Origin: Actinocrinis sp035653575
GTDB lineage: Bacteria > Actinomycetota > Actinomycetes > Streptomycetales > Catenulisporaceae
Direction of reading: 5' to 3'
Assembly (NCBI RefSeq): GCF_035653575.1
Contig: NZ_DASRBQ010000056.1
Location: forward strand, 105,132 to 169,131
DNA: 64,000 nt
Under the pieces are notes generated by a model, which was not told the origin of the DNA, did not search any database, and saw only the letters and a program-made list of their open reading frames with translations. The translations under genes and the position numbers were made by a program. Every line of letters begins with the position of its first letter. Positions within the stretch are counted from its first letter, which is position 1. Below are positions 1 through 8,686 of the stretch, in pieces.

Positions 1-470
1 TTCTGCGCTTTGACCGCCTCTTCGACCAGCAGCGGCCAGTCGTGCGGCTGCGCGCCGTTGCGGCCGAGCCCGGTGTCCGCCTTGAGCTGGATCCGCGCGG
101 GCCGCCCACCCGCGCGCACCGCCTCGACGACCTCGCCCAGCGCCCACAGCCCCGAGATCGAGACGTCGACGTCGGCGGCGATCAGCTCGCGGAAGGGGTC
201 GCCGGGTGCGTGCAGCCATGTCAGGATCGGCACACTCAGCCCGGCGGCGCGCAATGCCAGCGCCTCCTCGGGCAACGCGGTGCCGAGCCACGTCGCGCCG
301 GCCTCTACCGCCGCCCGTGCGCACGGCACCATGCCGTGCCCATAGGCATCGGCCTTCACCACGGCCATCACCTGCGCCGGACCGGCTACCTCACGCATCC
401 GGCGGACGTTGGAGCGGACCGCGGCGAGATCGATCCTGGCTTCCAAACGCGCCTGCTCACCGGTGCTCAT
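1..470 (-). CDS. alr: Alanine racemase, N-terminal part (cut by window edge)
   Basis: PLP-dependent enzyme that interconverts L- and D-alanine and so supplies D-alanine for peptidoglycan in the cytoplasm. The first 156 residues are present. After a short start they run into AVVKADAYGHG, the family motif whose lysine (K39) carries PLP. Downstream residues match the N-terminal TIM barrel (LGTALPEEALALR, then the conserved LKADTGLGRNG). The ATG at 470 overlaps the TGA of the upstream nnr gene by one base (TGATG), so translation is probably coupled. The tyrosine of the C-terminal domain lies outside the window. Identity is very secure. Confidence 0.96.
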   Translation of the reverse strand, partial: MSTGEQARLEARIDLAAVRSNVRRMREVAGPAQVMAVVKADAYGHGMVPCARAAVEAGATWLGTALPEEALALRAAGLSVPILTWLHAPGDPFRELIAADVDVSISGLWALGEVVEAVRAGGRPARIQLKADTGLGRNGAQPHDWPLLVEEAVKAQ

Positions 471-1906
471 CACTGGAGATTGTGCCAGGCCCGCGGCAGG
501 GCAGCGAGCAGGTCACCGGCGGCGATCGGTCCCTTGCCGTGCGCGATCCTCCCGGCGAGGCCGTGCAGGTACGCCCCGACGCTCGCGGCGTCCAGCGGCC
601 GCAGCCCGGCCGCGAGCAGTCCGCCGATCAGCCCGGCGAGCACGTCCCCGCTGCCGGCCGTCGCCAGGGCCGCCGTCCCCGTCGGATTCGCCCGCACCGG
701 CCCGCCGCCCGGCTCAGCGACCAGTGTCGTCGAGCCCTTCAGCAGCACGGTCGCGCCGCGCTCGTCGGCTAGCCGCCGCACGAAGTCCAACCGTCGTGCC
801 TCCACCTCCGCACGCTCCACACCGAGCAGCCGCGCCGCCTCACCAGCGTGCGGCGTGAGCACGATCCGCTCTCCCAGCTCCCCCTCGCCCAGGTACCCGA
901 GCGCGCCCGCGTCGAGCACCGCGGGCAGCCCACTCGCGATGACTTGCTTGGTCCGCTCCGCCGCGAAGTCGTCCCCGACCGGGAACCCGCTGCCACACAC
1001 CCATGCCTGCACGCGGCCCGCATCCCCCGGCAGCTCCTTCTCAATCAGGAGCTCGGGCCAGCGGCGCAGCACCTCTTCCCCTACCGCACGCGGACCTGAG
1101 TACCGCACTGCTCCCACACCGGCCCGCAACGCACCACCGACCGCGAGCATCCCCGCCCCGGGGTACTCCACCGATCCACAGGCGACACCGACCACACCAC
1201 GCGCGTACTTGTCCGCGTCACGCCGCGGCCGCGGCAGCAGCTGCGCAACGTCCGCGGCCTGCAAAGCCTCCACGGCCGCGTGCTCTGGCAAAGCGGTCAG
1301 CCCGATATCGACGAACTCCACCACTCCGGCCCGCGCGGCCGCCGGATCGATCAGCAATCCCGGCTTGTACGCGCCGAACGTCACCGTGACGTCCGCGCTC
1401 ACACACACGCCCGAGACCTGTCCGCTGTCGGCATCGACTCCGCTCGGCAGATCCACCGCGAGGACCGGCGCACCCGAAGCTTGCGCAGCCTCGGCCAGCT
1501 CTGCGGCCCGCCCGCGCAGTCCGCCCTTCCCGCCGATCCCTAACATGCCGTCAATGATCAGATCGGCGTCTTCGAGCTTTCCCACGTGATCGACGCGGCC
1601 CCCGGCCTCCCGCAGCGCCGCCAGTCCACCCGCGTGCGCGCGCGTCTCGTCGGCCAACACCGCCGCGACCTGCGCTCCGCGACGCGCCAGCCTCGCCCCC
1701 GCGAACAGCGCGTCGCCGCCGTTGTCCCCGACGCCGACCAGCAGCGCGACCCGTGCGCCGTAGACGCCCCCGCCCTCGCGCAGAATCCGCACGGCCACTG
1801 TCGCCAGCCCTGCCGCGGCGCGCTGCATCAACGCACCCTGCGGTAGCTGTGCCATGAGGTCGGCTTCGGAATGCCTGATCGCTTCAACGTGATACGCACG
1901 GCGCAT
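470..1906 (-). CDS. nnr: Bifunctional NAD(P)H-hydrate epimerase / ADP-dependent NAD(P)HX dehydratase
   Basis: Repairs hydrated NADH and NADPH: the N-terminal YjeF_N domain (about residues 1-210) epimerises NAD(P)HX, and the C-terminal ribokinase-like domain (about 225-478) dehydrates it using ADP. Visible motifs are LVGVGDNGGDALFAGARLA and LAVDLPSGVDADSG in the epimerase part, and VLTPHAGEAARLLG plus the GTAALATAGSGDVLAGLIGG loop in the dehydratase part. At 478 aa the length fits the fused bacterial form. It lies in the usual actinobacterial order glmS-acpS-nnr-alr and overlaps alr by one base. Confidence 0.96.
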   Translation of the reverse strand: MRRAYHVEAIRHSEADLMAQLPQGALMQRAAAGLATVAVRILREGGGVYGARVALLVGVGDNGGDALFAGARLARRGAQVAAVLADETRAHAGGLAALREAGGRVDHVGKLEDADLIIDGMLGIGGKGGLRGRAAELAEAAQASGAPVLAVDLPSGVDADSGQVSGVCVSADVTVTFGAYKPGLLIDPAAARAGVVEFVDIGLTALPEHAAVEALQAADVAQLLPRPRRDADKYARGVVGVACGSVEYPGAGMLAVGGALRAGVGAVRYSGPRAVGEEVLRRWPELLIEKELPGDAGRVQAWVCGSGFPVGDDFAAERTKQVIASGLPAVLDAGALGYLGEGELGERIVLTPHAGEAARLLGVERAEVEARRLDFVRRLADERGATVLLKGSTTLVAEPGGGPVRANPTGTAALATAGSGDVLAGLIGGLLAAGLRPLDAASVGAYLHGLAGRIAHGKGPIAAGDLLAALPRAWHNLQ

Positions 1907-1935
1907 GCACCGACTCTATGCGGTTGGGCGGCCCG

Positions 1936-2286
1936 TCAGCGCTCCGCGACGACCACTGCGGACGCGATTCCCGCATCGTGACTGAGCGACAGATGCAGGT
2001 TCACCACGCCCAGTTGCGCCGCGCGAGCCGCCACCGTCCCGCGCACGACCAGCAGCGGCCTCCCGGTGGCCTCGCTGACGACCTCGGCGTCATGCCAGTG
2101 CATGTTGCCCGGGGCGCCGAGCGCCTTAGCCAACGCCTCCTTCGCCGCGAACCTGGCGGCGAGGGAGGCGATCTTCAGGTGCCGCTCGCCCGCTGTGAAC
2201 AGCCGCTCGGCCATGCCCGGGGTGCGCTCAAGCGTCGCCTCGAAGCGCGCGATGTCGACCACGTCGATGCCGATGCCGACGATCAC
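1936..2286 (-). CDS. acpS: Holo-[acyl-carrier-protein] synthase
   Basis: Transfers 4'-phosphopantetheine from CoA to a serine of acyl carrier protein, activating it for fatty-acid synthesis. The 116-residue length is normal for the trimeric AcpS type. The two metal-binding signatures are present: GIGIDVVDIARFE near the N terminus (D8) and FAAKEALAKALG (E50). The C-terminal LSLSHD segment is also typical. The start is GTG. It sits 29 bp upstream of nnr and 40 bp downstream of glmS in one minus-strand series. Confidence 0.96.
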   Translation of the reverse strand: MIVGIGIDVVDIARFEATLERTPGMAERLFTAGERHLKIASLAARFAAKEALAKALGAPGNMHWHDAEVVSEATGRPLLVVRGTVAARAAQLGVVNLHLSLSHDAGIASAVVVAER

Positions 2287-2326
2287 ACCGCCACCCCGGC
2301 GGACACTGCGGCCGTCACCGGGGCGC

Positions 2327-4174
2327 TCACTCCACCGTCACCGACTTGGCCAGGTTGCGCGGCTGGTCCACGTCCAGCCCCTTGGCGTCGGCCAGCGCGC
2401 AGGCGAAGACCTGCAACGGCACCGTGGCCACCAGCGGCTGCAGCAGCGTCGGCAGCTCCGGCACCCGGATCAGCGTGTCGGCGTACGGCTCCACCGCGTC
2501 ATCGCCGTCCTGCGCGATCACGATCGTCTTCGCGCCGCGGGCCCGGATCTCCTGGATGTTCGAGACGATCTTGTCGTGCAGCAGCGGCCGCGAGGGCGGC
2601 GGCACCACGACCACGACCGGCAGGTCCTGCTCGATCAGCGCGATCGGCCCGTGCTTCAGCTCGCCGGCCGCGAAGCCCTCGGCGTGCACGTAGGCCAGCT
2701 CCTTGAGCTTCAGCGCGCCTTCCAGCGCCACCGGGAAGCCGACGTGCCGGCCGAGGAAGAGCACGCGGCCCTCGTCCTTCAGCGTCCGACCGAGCTCACG
2801 CACCGGCTCCATGCGCTCCAGCGTCTCGGCGACCTTCGCCGGGGCCGAGGCCAGCTGCGCGAGCAGGGCCTTGATCTCGTCCTCGTACTTCTCCCCACGC
2901 ACCTGCGCCAGGTAGAGACCCACCAGGTAACAGGCGATCAGCTGCGTGAGGAAAGCCTTCGTCGACGCGACCGCGATCTCCGGCCCGCCGTGCGTATACA
3001 CGACCGCGTCCGATTCGCGCGGAATGGTCGCACCGTTCGTGTTGCAGATCGCGAGCACCCGTGCGTGCTGGTCGCGGGCGTGCCGCAGCGCCATCAACGT
3101 GTCCGCGGTCTCGCCGCTCTGCGAGATCGCGATCACCAGCGTGTCCCGGGTCAGGATCGGGTCCCGGTAGCGGAACTCGGAGGCCAGCTCGACCTCGACC
3201 GGGATCCGGGTCCAGTGCTCGACCGCGTACTTGGCGATCAGCCCGGCGTGGAACGCGGTGCCAGCCGCGATCACCACGATCTTGTCGACGCTGCGCAGCT
3301 CTTCCTCGCTCATGCGCATCTCGTCGAGCACGAGCTTGCCGCTCGCCGAGACCCGGCCGAGCAGCGTGTCCGCCACCGCTTGCGGCTGCTCGTCGATCTC
3401 CTTGAGCATGAAGTACGGATAGCCGCTCTTCTCCGCGGCCTTCACGTCCCAGTCCACGTGGAAGCGGCGTGCTTCCACCTCCGCGCCGTCGAAGTCGGTG
3501 ACCTTCACCCCGCTCCGGCGCACCTCCACCACCTGGGCCTGGCCGAGCTCGATCGCCTCGCGGGTGTGCCCGATGAAGCCGGCTACGTCGCTGCACAGGA
3601 ACGCCTCGCCGTCCCCGACGCCGACGACCAGCGGCGAGTTAAGCCGCGCGCCGACCACCACGTCGGGCACGTCCGCGTGTACGGCCACGAGCGTGAACGC
3701 CCCGTGCAGCCTGCGGCACACCCGGCGCATCGCCTCGGCGAGATCGCCGCCGCTCGGCTCGAACTCCGCCGCGAGCAGATGCGCGACGACCTCCGTGTCG
3801 GTCTCGCTGCGCAACTCCACGCCGGCCGCGGTCAGCTCGGCCCGCAGTACCGCGTAGTTCTCGATGATTCCGTTGTGCACAACCGCGACCCGGCCCGCCG
3901 CGTCGAAGTGCGGATGCGCGTTGCCGTCAGTGGGGCCGCCGTGCGTCGCCCAACGCGTATGCCCCAAGCCGACAGTCGCCGCGGGCAGCGGCCGCTCGGA
4001 CAGCTCCTTCTCCAAGTTGGCCAGCTTCCCGGCCTTCTTGCGCCCCTCCAGCGCGCCGCCGTGCAGCACGGCCACGCCCGCGGAGTCGTAGCCGCGGTAC
4101 TCAAGCCGCCGCAGACCTTCCAAGACGACGTCGAGCGCCGGCTTCCCACCCACGTATCCCACGATTCCGCACAT
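2327..4174 (-). CDS. glmS: Glutamine-fructose-6-phosphate aminotransferase (isomerizing)
   Basis: First committed step to UDP-GlcNAc: makes glucosamine-6-phosphate from fructose-6-phosphate and glutamine. I start at the ATG giving MCGIVGYVGG, because Cys2 must become the N-terminal nucleophile of the class II glutaminase domain; an in-frame GTG three codons earlier would block this. The glutaminase part is followed by two SIS sugar-isomerase domains (SQSGETADTLMALR; then EGALKLKELAYVHAEGF, AGELKHGPIALIE), and the end LAKSVTVE is the conserved C-terminus. At 615 aa the length is usual. No glmS ribozyme was seen; the 133 bp upstream are shared with the divergent ABC operon. glmM is encoded 6 kb away. 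Confidence 0.97.
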   Translation of the reverse strand: MCGIVGYVGGKPALDVVLEGLRRLEYRGYDSAGVAVLHGGALEGRKKAGKLANLEKELSERPLPAATVGLGHTRWATHGGPTDGNAHPHFDAAGRVAVVHNGIIENYAVLRAELTAAGVELRSETDTEVVAHLLAAEFEPSGGDLAEAMRRVCRRLHGAFTLVAVHADVPDVVVGARLNSPLVVGVGDGEAFLCSDVAGFIGHTREAIELGQAQVVEVRRSGVKVTDFDGAEVEARRFHVDWDVKAAEKSGYPYFMLKEIDEQPQAVADTLLGRVSASGKLVLDEMRMSEEELRSVDKIVVIAAGTAFHAGLIAKYAVEHWTRIPVEVELASEFRYRDPILTRDTLVIAISQSGETADTLMALRHARDQHARVLAICNTNGATIPRESDAVVYTHGGPEIAVASTKAFLTQLIACYLVGLYLAQVRGEKYEDEIKALLAQLASAPAKVAETLERMEPVRELGRTLKDEGRVLFLGRHVGFPVALEGALKLKELAYVHAEGFAAGELKHGPIALIEQDLPVVVVVPPPSRPLLHDKIVSNIQEIRARGAKTIVIAQDGDDAVEPYADTLIRVPELPTLLQPLVATVPLQVFACALADAKGLDVDQPRNLAKSVTVE

Positions 4175-4307
4175 GCCAGCCACCCTACCGGGCCGCTCTC
4201 CGGAGAAACCCCTACTCCCGGTAAGGGACGGTCATCCTGCAGGCGGAGGCGGGGAACCAGTCCCGAAACTGACGCCGTCCGACCCGGCCACGCACTACGG
4301 TGTCCGC

Positions 4308-5246
4308 GTGTCAGTCATCGAGACGCGAGACCTCGGCAAACGCTACCCGGGCGGCGTGACCGCGCTGACCGGGCTCACGCTGGCCGTCGAACCCGGCATC
4401 ACCGGCCTGGTCGGGGCGAACGGAGCCGGCAAGTCCACACTCATCAAGATCCTGCTCGGCCTGCTGGCGCCGACCGACGGGACCGCGCGGGTGCTCGGCC
4501 ACGACACCCGCACCGACGGGGAGCTGATCCGCGCGCGGGTCGGCTACATGCCGGAGCACGACTGCCTGCCCCCGGACGTGACCGCCACCGAGTTCGTCAC
4601 CCACCTGGGCCGGATGAGCGGGCTGCCGGCGACCGCCGCCAAGGAGCAGGCCGCCGAGGCGCTGCGCCATGTCGGCCTGCACGAGGAGCGCTACCGGCAG
4701 ATCGGCACCTTCTCCACCGGCATGAAGCAGCGCGTGAAGCTGGCCCAAGCCCTCGTCGGCGACCCAGGGCTGCTCCTTCTCGACGAGCCGACCAACGGGC
4801 TCGACCCGGCCGGCCGCGACGCGATGCTGGCGCTGATCCACCGCATCGGCACCGAGTTCGGCATCGCGGTCATGGTGGCCTCGCACCTGCTCAGCGAGAT
4901 CGAGCGGATCTGCGACCAGCTGGTGGCGATCGAGGGCGGCAGGCTGCTGCGCGCCGCGACGCTCTCCTCGATGACGCAGAACGTGCCTTGGCTCGCCGTC
5001 GAGGTGGAGGAAGGCGCCGACGCGCTCGCCGCGCACCTGGCCTCCCTCGGCCTGACCGTGCGCACGGAGAACCGCGCCCTGCTCGTCCCGGTGCGCGACG
5101 ACGCCGTCTTCGACCTCGTGCGCGACGCGATCGCCGATCTCGGCCTGCCGCTGAACCGGATGGAGCACCGGCGCCACCACGTCGAAGAGCTCTTCTCCAC
5201 CTCGCCCGCGCCCGCCCTCGTCCCCGCAGCGGAGCCCCAGCCGTGA
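4308..5246 (+). CDS. ABC transporter ATP-binding protein
   Basis: Cytoplasmic ATPase of an ABC-2 type exporter. Walker A is GANGAGKST, the signature region is FSTGMKQRVKLAQAL, and Walker B is LLLLDEPTNGLDP. The frame is open further upstream, but the GTG at 4308 (VSVIETRDLGKRYPGG) gives the normal distance to the first beta strand of the fold. A TACGGT hexamer ends six bases before this GTG, so a leaderless transcript is possible. The stop overlaps the next gene (GTGA). The family includes drug and lipid exporters and Gliding/Nos-like systems; the substrate cannot be told. Confidence 0.9.
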   Translation: MSVIETRDLGKRYPGGVTALTGLTLAVEPGITGLVGANGAGKSTLIKILLGLLAPTDGTARVLGHDTRTDGELIRARVGYMPEHDCLPPDVTATEFVTHLGRMSGLPATAAKEQAAEALRHVGLHEERYRQIGTFSTGMKQRVKLAQALVGDPGLLLLDEPTNGLDPAGRDAMLALIHRIGTEFGIAVMVASHLLSEIERICDQLVAIEGGRLLRAATLSSMTQNVPWLAVEVEEGADALAAHLASLGLTVRTENRALLVPVRDDAVFDLVRDAIADLGLPLNRMEHRRHHVEELFSTSPAPALVPAAEPQP

Positions 5247-6229
5247 CCACGCCAGCCATGACCACAGACAGCGTCATCCACGACATCGGCTACAAGCCGT
5301 ACACCGGCCCGCGCCTCGGCCGCGGCCACATCCTGCGCTCGCTGTACTGGTTCAGCCTGCGCGCGGCGTTCGGATTCGGCCGTGGCGCCCGCGCCCGGAT
5401 CATCCCGCTGGGCGGCTTCGCGGCGATGCTGCTGCCGGCCGCGATCTCGATTTACAAGGTCGCCTCGGTCGGCGGCGATCCGGTGCTGACGTACTCGCAC
5501 TACGCCTACAGCATGTCGCTGTTCCTGATCGTGTTCGTCGCGGTCGCCGCGCCGGAGCTGGTATCGCGTGACCTGCGGCACCACACCCTCCCGCTTTACT
5601 TCTCCCGCCCGCTGCGCCGCTCGGACTATCCGCTCGCGAAGCTGCTCGCCCTCGCCACCGCGATCTTCCTCTTCGAGGCCTTGCCGCTGATCATCATGTA
5701 CCTGGGCACCGTCGCGTCGAGCACATCCGGGACGGGCGTCTGGGACCAGACCAAGGCGCTGGTGCCCGGCCTGCTGGTCGCCCTCGCCTACGGCGCCGCG
5801 TTCGCGCCGCTCACGCTGCTGATCGCCTCGTCGACCGGCCGCCGCGCGATCGCCACCGGCGCCATCGCGATCCTGTTCCTGGCCACTACCGCGATCTCGC
5901 ACGTGTTCGAGTCCGTAGGCACCCACTCCGACGGCCCGCCGCCGCCCCCGCCGTCCTCCGCCCAGTCGGACCAGACCGGCCAGCTCCAGCAGTCAGACGG
6001 GCCGCCCTTCAAGGAGACCTTCACCTACGACTCGGTGGCGCGCTACGGCGGCCTGGTGGACCCGCTCCGGCTCGTCGAGGGCACCCGGATCTGGGCGCTG
6101 CACGCGACCGACGCCAACATGCCCGACCCTAAGGGCGCCGGCCCGCTCTACGGCGCCGAACTACTCCTGCTGACCGGGCTGACCACCGGCGGCCTGTTCC
6201 TGCGGTACCGGAAGGTTGGCGTCGCATGA
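5243..6229 (+). CDS. ABC-2 type transporter permease
   Basis: Membrane subunit of about 328 residues with about six hydrophobic segments: IIPLGGFAAMLLPAAISIY, SMSLFLIVFVAVAAPEL, LLALATAIFLFEALPLIIMYLG, ALVPGLLVALAYGAAFAPLTLLI, AIATGAIAILFLATTAI and a final YGAELLLLTGLTTGGLFL. A proline- and glutamine-rich loop at about residues 233-252 separates the last two. The conserved start IHDIGYKPYTGPRLGR is seen in actinobacterial ABC permeases of this type. The GTG at 5243 overlaps the ATPase stop by 4 bp, and the stop overlaps the next ATPase start (ATGA), so the genes are translationally coupled. An alternative start is the ATG at 5258. Confidence 0.85.
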   Translation: MTTPAMTTDSVIHDIGYKPYTGPRLGRGHILRSLYWFSLRAAFGFGRGARARIIPLGGFAAMLLPAAISIYKVASVGGDPVLTYSHYAYSMSLFLIVFVAVAAPELVSRDLRHHTLPLYFSRPLRRSDYPLAKLLALATAIFLFEALPLIIMYLGTVASSTSGTGVWDQTKALVPGLLVALAYGAAFAPLTLLIASSTGRRAIATGAIAILFLATTAISHVFESVGTHSDGPPPPPPSSAQSDQTGQLQQSDGPPFKETFTYDSVARYGGLVDPLRLVEGTRIWALHATDANMPDPKGAGPLYGAELLLLTGLTTGGLFLRYRKVGVA

Positions 6230-7176
6230 GCACCCCAATCCCAAGCAGCCCAGTCGCGAGCAACACAGCCCTCGTCGAACTGCGCAACACCACCCGCTGG
6301 TACGGGAACGTGGTCGCGGTCAACGACATCACCATGACCCTCGGTCCCGGCGTGACCGGCCTGCTCGGCCCCAACGGCGCCGGAAAATCCACCCTGCTCC
6401 ACATGATCTCCGGCTTCCTGGAGCCGTCTCGCGGCACGGTCACGATCGGCGGAGTCGCCCCCTGGCGCAACGCGGACATCTTCCGCACGGTGGGCCTGGT
6501 CCCGGAACGCGATTCGGTCTACGCGTTCCTCACCGCCCGCGAGTTCGTCCTCGCCTCCGCGAAGCTGCACAAGCTGCCCAACCCCGCCGAGGCCGCGGAA
6601 CGCGCGATCACCATGGTGGAGTTGGCCGAAGCCGCGGACCGCCCGATCGACACCTACTCCAAGGGCATGCGCCAGCGCGCCAAAGTCGCGGCTGCGCTCG
6701 TGCACGAACCGCAGGTCCTGCTGCTCGACGAGCCGTTCAACGGCATGGACCCGCGCCAGCGCCTGCACATGATGGATCTGCTGCGCGGCCTCGGCCGCTC
6801 CGGCAAGACGATTCTGTTCTCCTCACACATCCTCGAAGAAGTCGAACGGCTCGCCGACACGGTGCAAGTAGTAGTCGCCGGACGCCTCGCCGCTTCGGGC
6901 GACTACCGCAGCATCAGGCGTCTGATGACCAACCGGCCGCACGTCTTCGTGGTGCGCACCACGGACGACCGCGCCCTCGCCAAGGCCCTCATCTCGTCGC
7001 AGGCCGTGCAGGGCGTGAACCTGACCACTACCGGCCTTGAGGTGCACGCGAGCGACCACGGCACGTTCACCCGCCAGCTCGCGGGGGTCAGCCGGGAGGC
7101 GGGGATCGGGCTGCGCGAAGTCATCCCGGCCGACGAATCGCTCGAATCAGTCTTCGCATACCTCGTGGGGGCCTAG
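6226..7176 (+). CDS. ABC transporter ATP-binding protein (second ATPase)
   Basis: Second ATPase of the four-gene ABC operon, 316 residues. Walker A is GPNGAGKST, the signature is YSKGMRQRAKVAAALV, and Walker B is VLLLDEPFNGMDP, followed by the H-loop region LFSSHILEEVE. It is similar in plan to the first ATPase and probably pairs with the downstream permease, or the four proteins form one heteromeric exporter. ATGA overlap with the upstream permease and a 2-bp gap to the next gene show one transcript. Confidence 0.9.
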   Translation: MSTPIPSSPVASNTALVELRNTTRWYGNVVAVNDITMTLGPGVTGLLGPNGAGKSTLLHMISGFLEPSRGTVTIGGVAPWRNADIFRTVGLVPERDSVYAFLTAREFVLASAKLHKLPNPAEAAERAITMVELAEAADRPIDTYSKGMRQRAKVAAALVHEPQVLLLDEPFNGMDPRQRLHMMDLLRGLGRSGKTILFSSHILEEVERLADTVQVVVAGRLAASGDYRSIRRLMTNRPHVFVVRTTDDRALAKALISSQAVQGVNLTTTGLEVHASDHGTFTRQLAGVSREAGIGLREVIPADESLESVFAYLVGA

Positions 7177-7178
7177 GC

Positions 7179-7898
7179 ATGTTCAACCCGACCATCGCCG
7201 GAATCACGCTGCGCGCGCTGCTCGGCCGCAAGCGGGTCTTCCTGCTGGCGATCCCCGGCGCCGTGCTGCTGATCATCACCATCGCCCTGAAGGCGGATCA
7301 CAACGCATCGACCAGCTGGCCCGCCGAGGTGCTCGGCCGCGTGGGATTCAGCGCCCTGCTGCCGCTCACCGCGCTGATCGTGGGCACGTCGGTGCTCGGC
7401 GCGGAGATCGACGACAGCTCGATCCTGCACCTGCTCGCCACGCCGGTCTCCCGCCGCTCGATCATCTTCACCAAGACGGTGATCGCCGCACTGGTGACGC
7501 TGCTGTTCGCCGCGGTCCCCGAGTACGTCGCCGGCGTGATCGCCACCGGCAAGGCGGGCGCGTTCGCCACCGGCCTCGGGGTCGGCGCGATCCTCGGCTC
7601 GATCGTCTACACCGCGGTGTTCGTGCTGATCTCCACGATCACGAGGCATCCGGTGGCATTCGCGCTCGCCTACGTGGCCGTCTGGGAAGGCCTGGTCACG
7701 AACCTCGTGTCCGGCGCGAAGTACCTGTCCGCCGAGCAGTACTCCCTGGGCCTGGCCAACTCGATCGCGAAGGACAGCGCCCTGAACGCGCACCTGACCG
7801 CCACCACCGCGGTGATCCTGGCAGCCATCGCGACCGCCGCCGCCGTCTCCTACGCGGGCAACCGGCTGCGCTCCTTCCGCCTCACCGGCGACGCCTGA
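7179..7898 (+). CDS. ABC-2 type transporter permease (second permease)
   Basis: Membrane protein of 239 residues with about six predicted helices, such as VFLLAIPGAVLLIITIAL, ALLPLTALIVGTSVLGAEI, TVIAALVTLLFAAVPEYVAGVIA, GVGAILGSIVYTAVFVLIS, VAFALAYVAVWEGLV and TTAVILAAIATAAAVSYAG. The motif GAEIDDSSILHLLATPVSRRSIIFTKT, with its long cytoplasmic loop after helix 2, is typical of ABC-2 permeases. It ends the four-gene operon. Its last 17 bases overlap, on the other strand, the reading frame of a truncated VOC-family gene, suggesting a recombination joint here. Confidence 0.86.
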   Translation: MFNPTIAGITLRALLGRKRVFLLAIPGAVLLIITIALKADHNASTSWPAEVLGRVGFSALLPLTALIVGTSVLGAEIDDSSILHLLATPVSRRSIIFTKTVIAALVTLLFAAVPEYVAGVIATGKAGAFATGLGVGAILGSIVYTAVFVLISTITRHPVAFALAYVAVWEGLVTNLVSGAKYLSAEQYSLGLANSIAKDSALNAHLTATTAVILAAIATAAAVSYAGNRLRSFRLTGDA

Positions 7899-8025
7899 CC
7901 ACGTCGCCGAGTGACCATCGCGGATCCGGTTTGTCCACCACGCCGCCCAGAAGTGACTGATAGAAGCTGGACAGCTCGGCTACGTCGGCACAGTCCAGGA
8001 CCACGCACTGCAACTTCGCGATCAT
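7882..8025 (-). pseudogene. Truncated VOC/glyoxalase-family protein, N-terminal remnant
   Basis: From the ATG at 8025 the frame reads MIAKLQCVVLDCADVAELSS and then FYQSLLGGVVDKPDPRWSL, before an arginine run and a stop after 47 residues. The pattern (beta strand, D-C-x-D, helix with FYxxLLG, then RW) is the first module of a vicinal-oxygen-chelate protein, which is normally about 120-140 residues. The rest is missing: the frame runs into the antisense 3' end of the ABC permease gene. I take it as a 5' gene fragment left after a deletion or insertion; expression is doubtful. Confidence 0.6.
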
Positions 8026-8071
8026 GCGGGCAGCATCTCACGACACCGGATCGACAGCGGTGGAAGAGTAA

Positions 8072-8683
8072 GTGAGCGTGGGAAACAACTATTCATCAAT
8101 CCTGGTCGCCGCTGAGGCGGCCGACGTCGCTGAGGCACTCGCGTCATTCGCGCCTACTGCCTTCGCCAAGTCGGCCGCTGCCGGCCGAACGGCGGTCGGT
8201 GACGAGTTCTTCGGATCCGAGGAAGTCAACGAGGCCGCGGCCCGGCTCAGCCGCCTATCCGAGATCGGGGCCGTGGCCTTCTGGGTGTACAGCTCCGACG
8301 CCCTGTCCGCGATCGCGTACCGCGACGGATTGCCAGTGCACTGCTACGACTCCACGGCTGACACCCTCATCGCGCGAGTCATCGAGCGCGACGGGCGACT
8401 GCAGGGCGACTTCGAGAACCCTTATTACCTCTATGAGGCCGGCGACCCGAACTGGCCCTCGGGAGTGCGGGGCGCCGATCCCGACTGGCTGCTGCCGTTC
8501 GCCGCGGGTGCAGTCGATCGCGACGTGCTCGCCCGGCTCCTGGATCTGCGCCTGATTCCTGATGACAAGGTCGTCGTTCGCGGCGACGGCAGCCAGCGGT
8601 GGCTGTTCGCGAGCGAGCATCACTGCGCCATCGCCGAAGCCCTCCACCTGGACCCCGCCTACCTGTGCGGAGAACTCGACTAG
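8072..8683 (+). CDS. Hypothetical protein, 203 aa
   Basis: I do not recognise a family. The protein is acidic and soluble, without signal peptide or membrane segment. An N-terminal helical, Ala/Asp-rich part is followed by a beta-rich middle (GAVAFWVYSSDALSAIAYRDG) and a Trp/Asp-rich stretch (GDPNWPSGVRGADPDWLLPF). The C-terminal part resembles small immunity or SMI1-like proteins only in general composition. The GTG start gives MSVGNNYSS; AGAGTAA just upstream is a weak ribosome site. It converges with the next gene with only 3 bp between stops. Codon use looks native. Confidence 0.7.
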   Translation: MSVGNNYSSILVAAEAADVAEALASFAPTAFAKSAAAGRTAVGDEFFGSEEVNEAAARLSRLSEIGAVAFWVYSSDALSAIAYRDGLPVHCYDSTADTLIARVIERDGRLQGDFENPYYLYEAGDPNWPSGVRGADPDWLLPFAAGAVDRDVLARLLDLRLIPDDKVVVRGDGSQRWLFASEHHCAIAEALHLDPAYLCGELD

Positions 8684-8686
8684 GCC

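Noticed and set aside
4181..4183. GTG as the start of glmS
   Set aside because: It would add three residues before Met-Cys-Gly and prevent Cys from becoming the N-terminal nucleophile.
2066..6229. A single plus-strand frame of almost 1400 codons across glmS and the ABC operon
   Set aside because: Only the last 328 codons, from 5243, are a real gene (an ABC permease). The first part is antisense to glmS and the middle lies in another frame of the ATPase gene.
7850..8041. A 63-codon minus-strand frame beside the VOC fragment
   Set aside because: Its translation is arginine-rich and random; the fragment with VOC-like sequence is in another frame (7882-8025).
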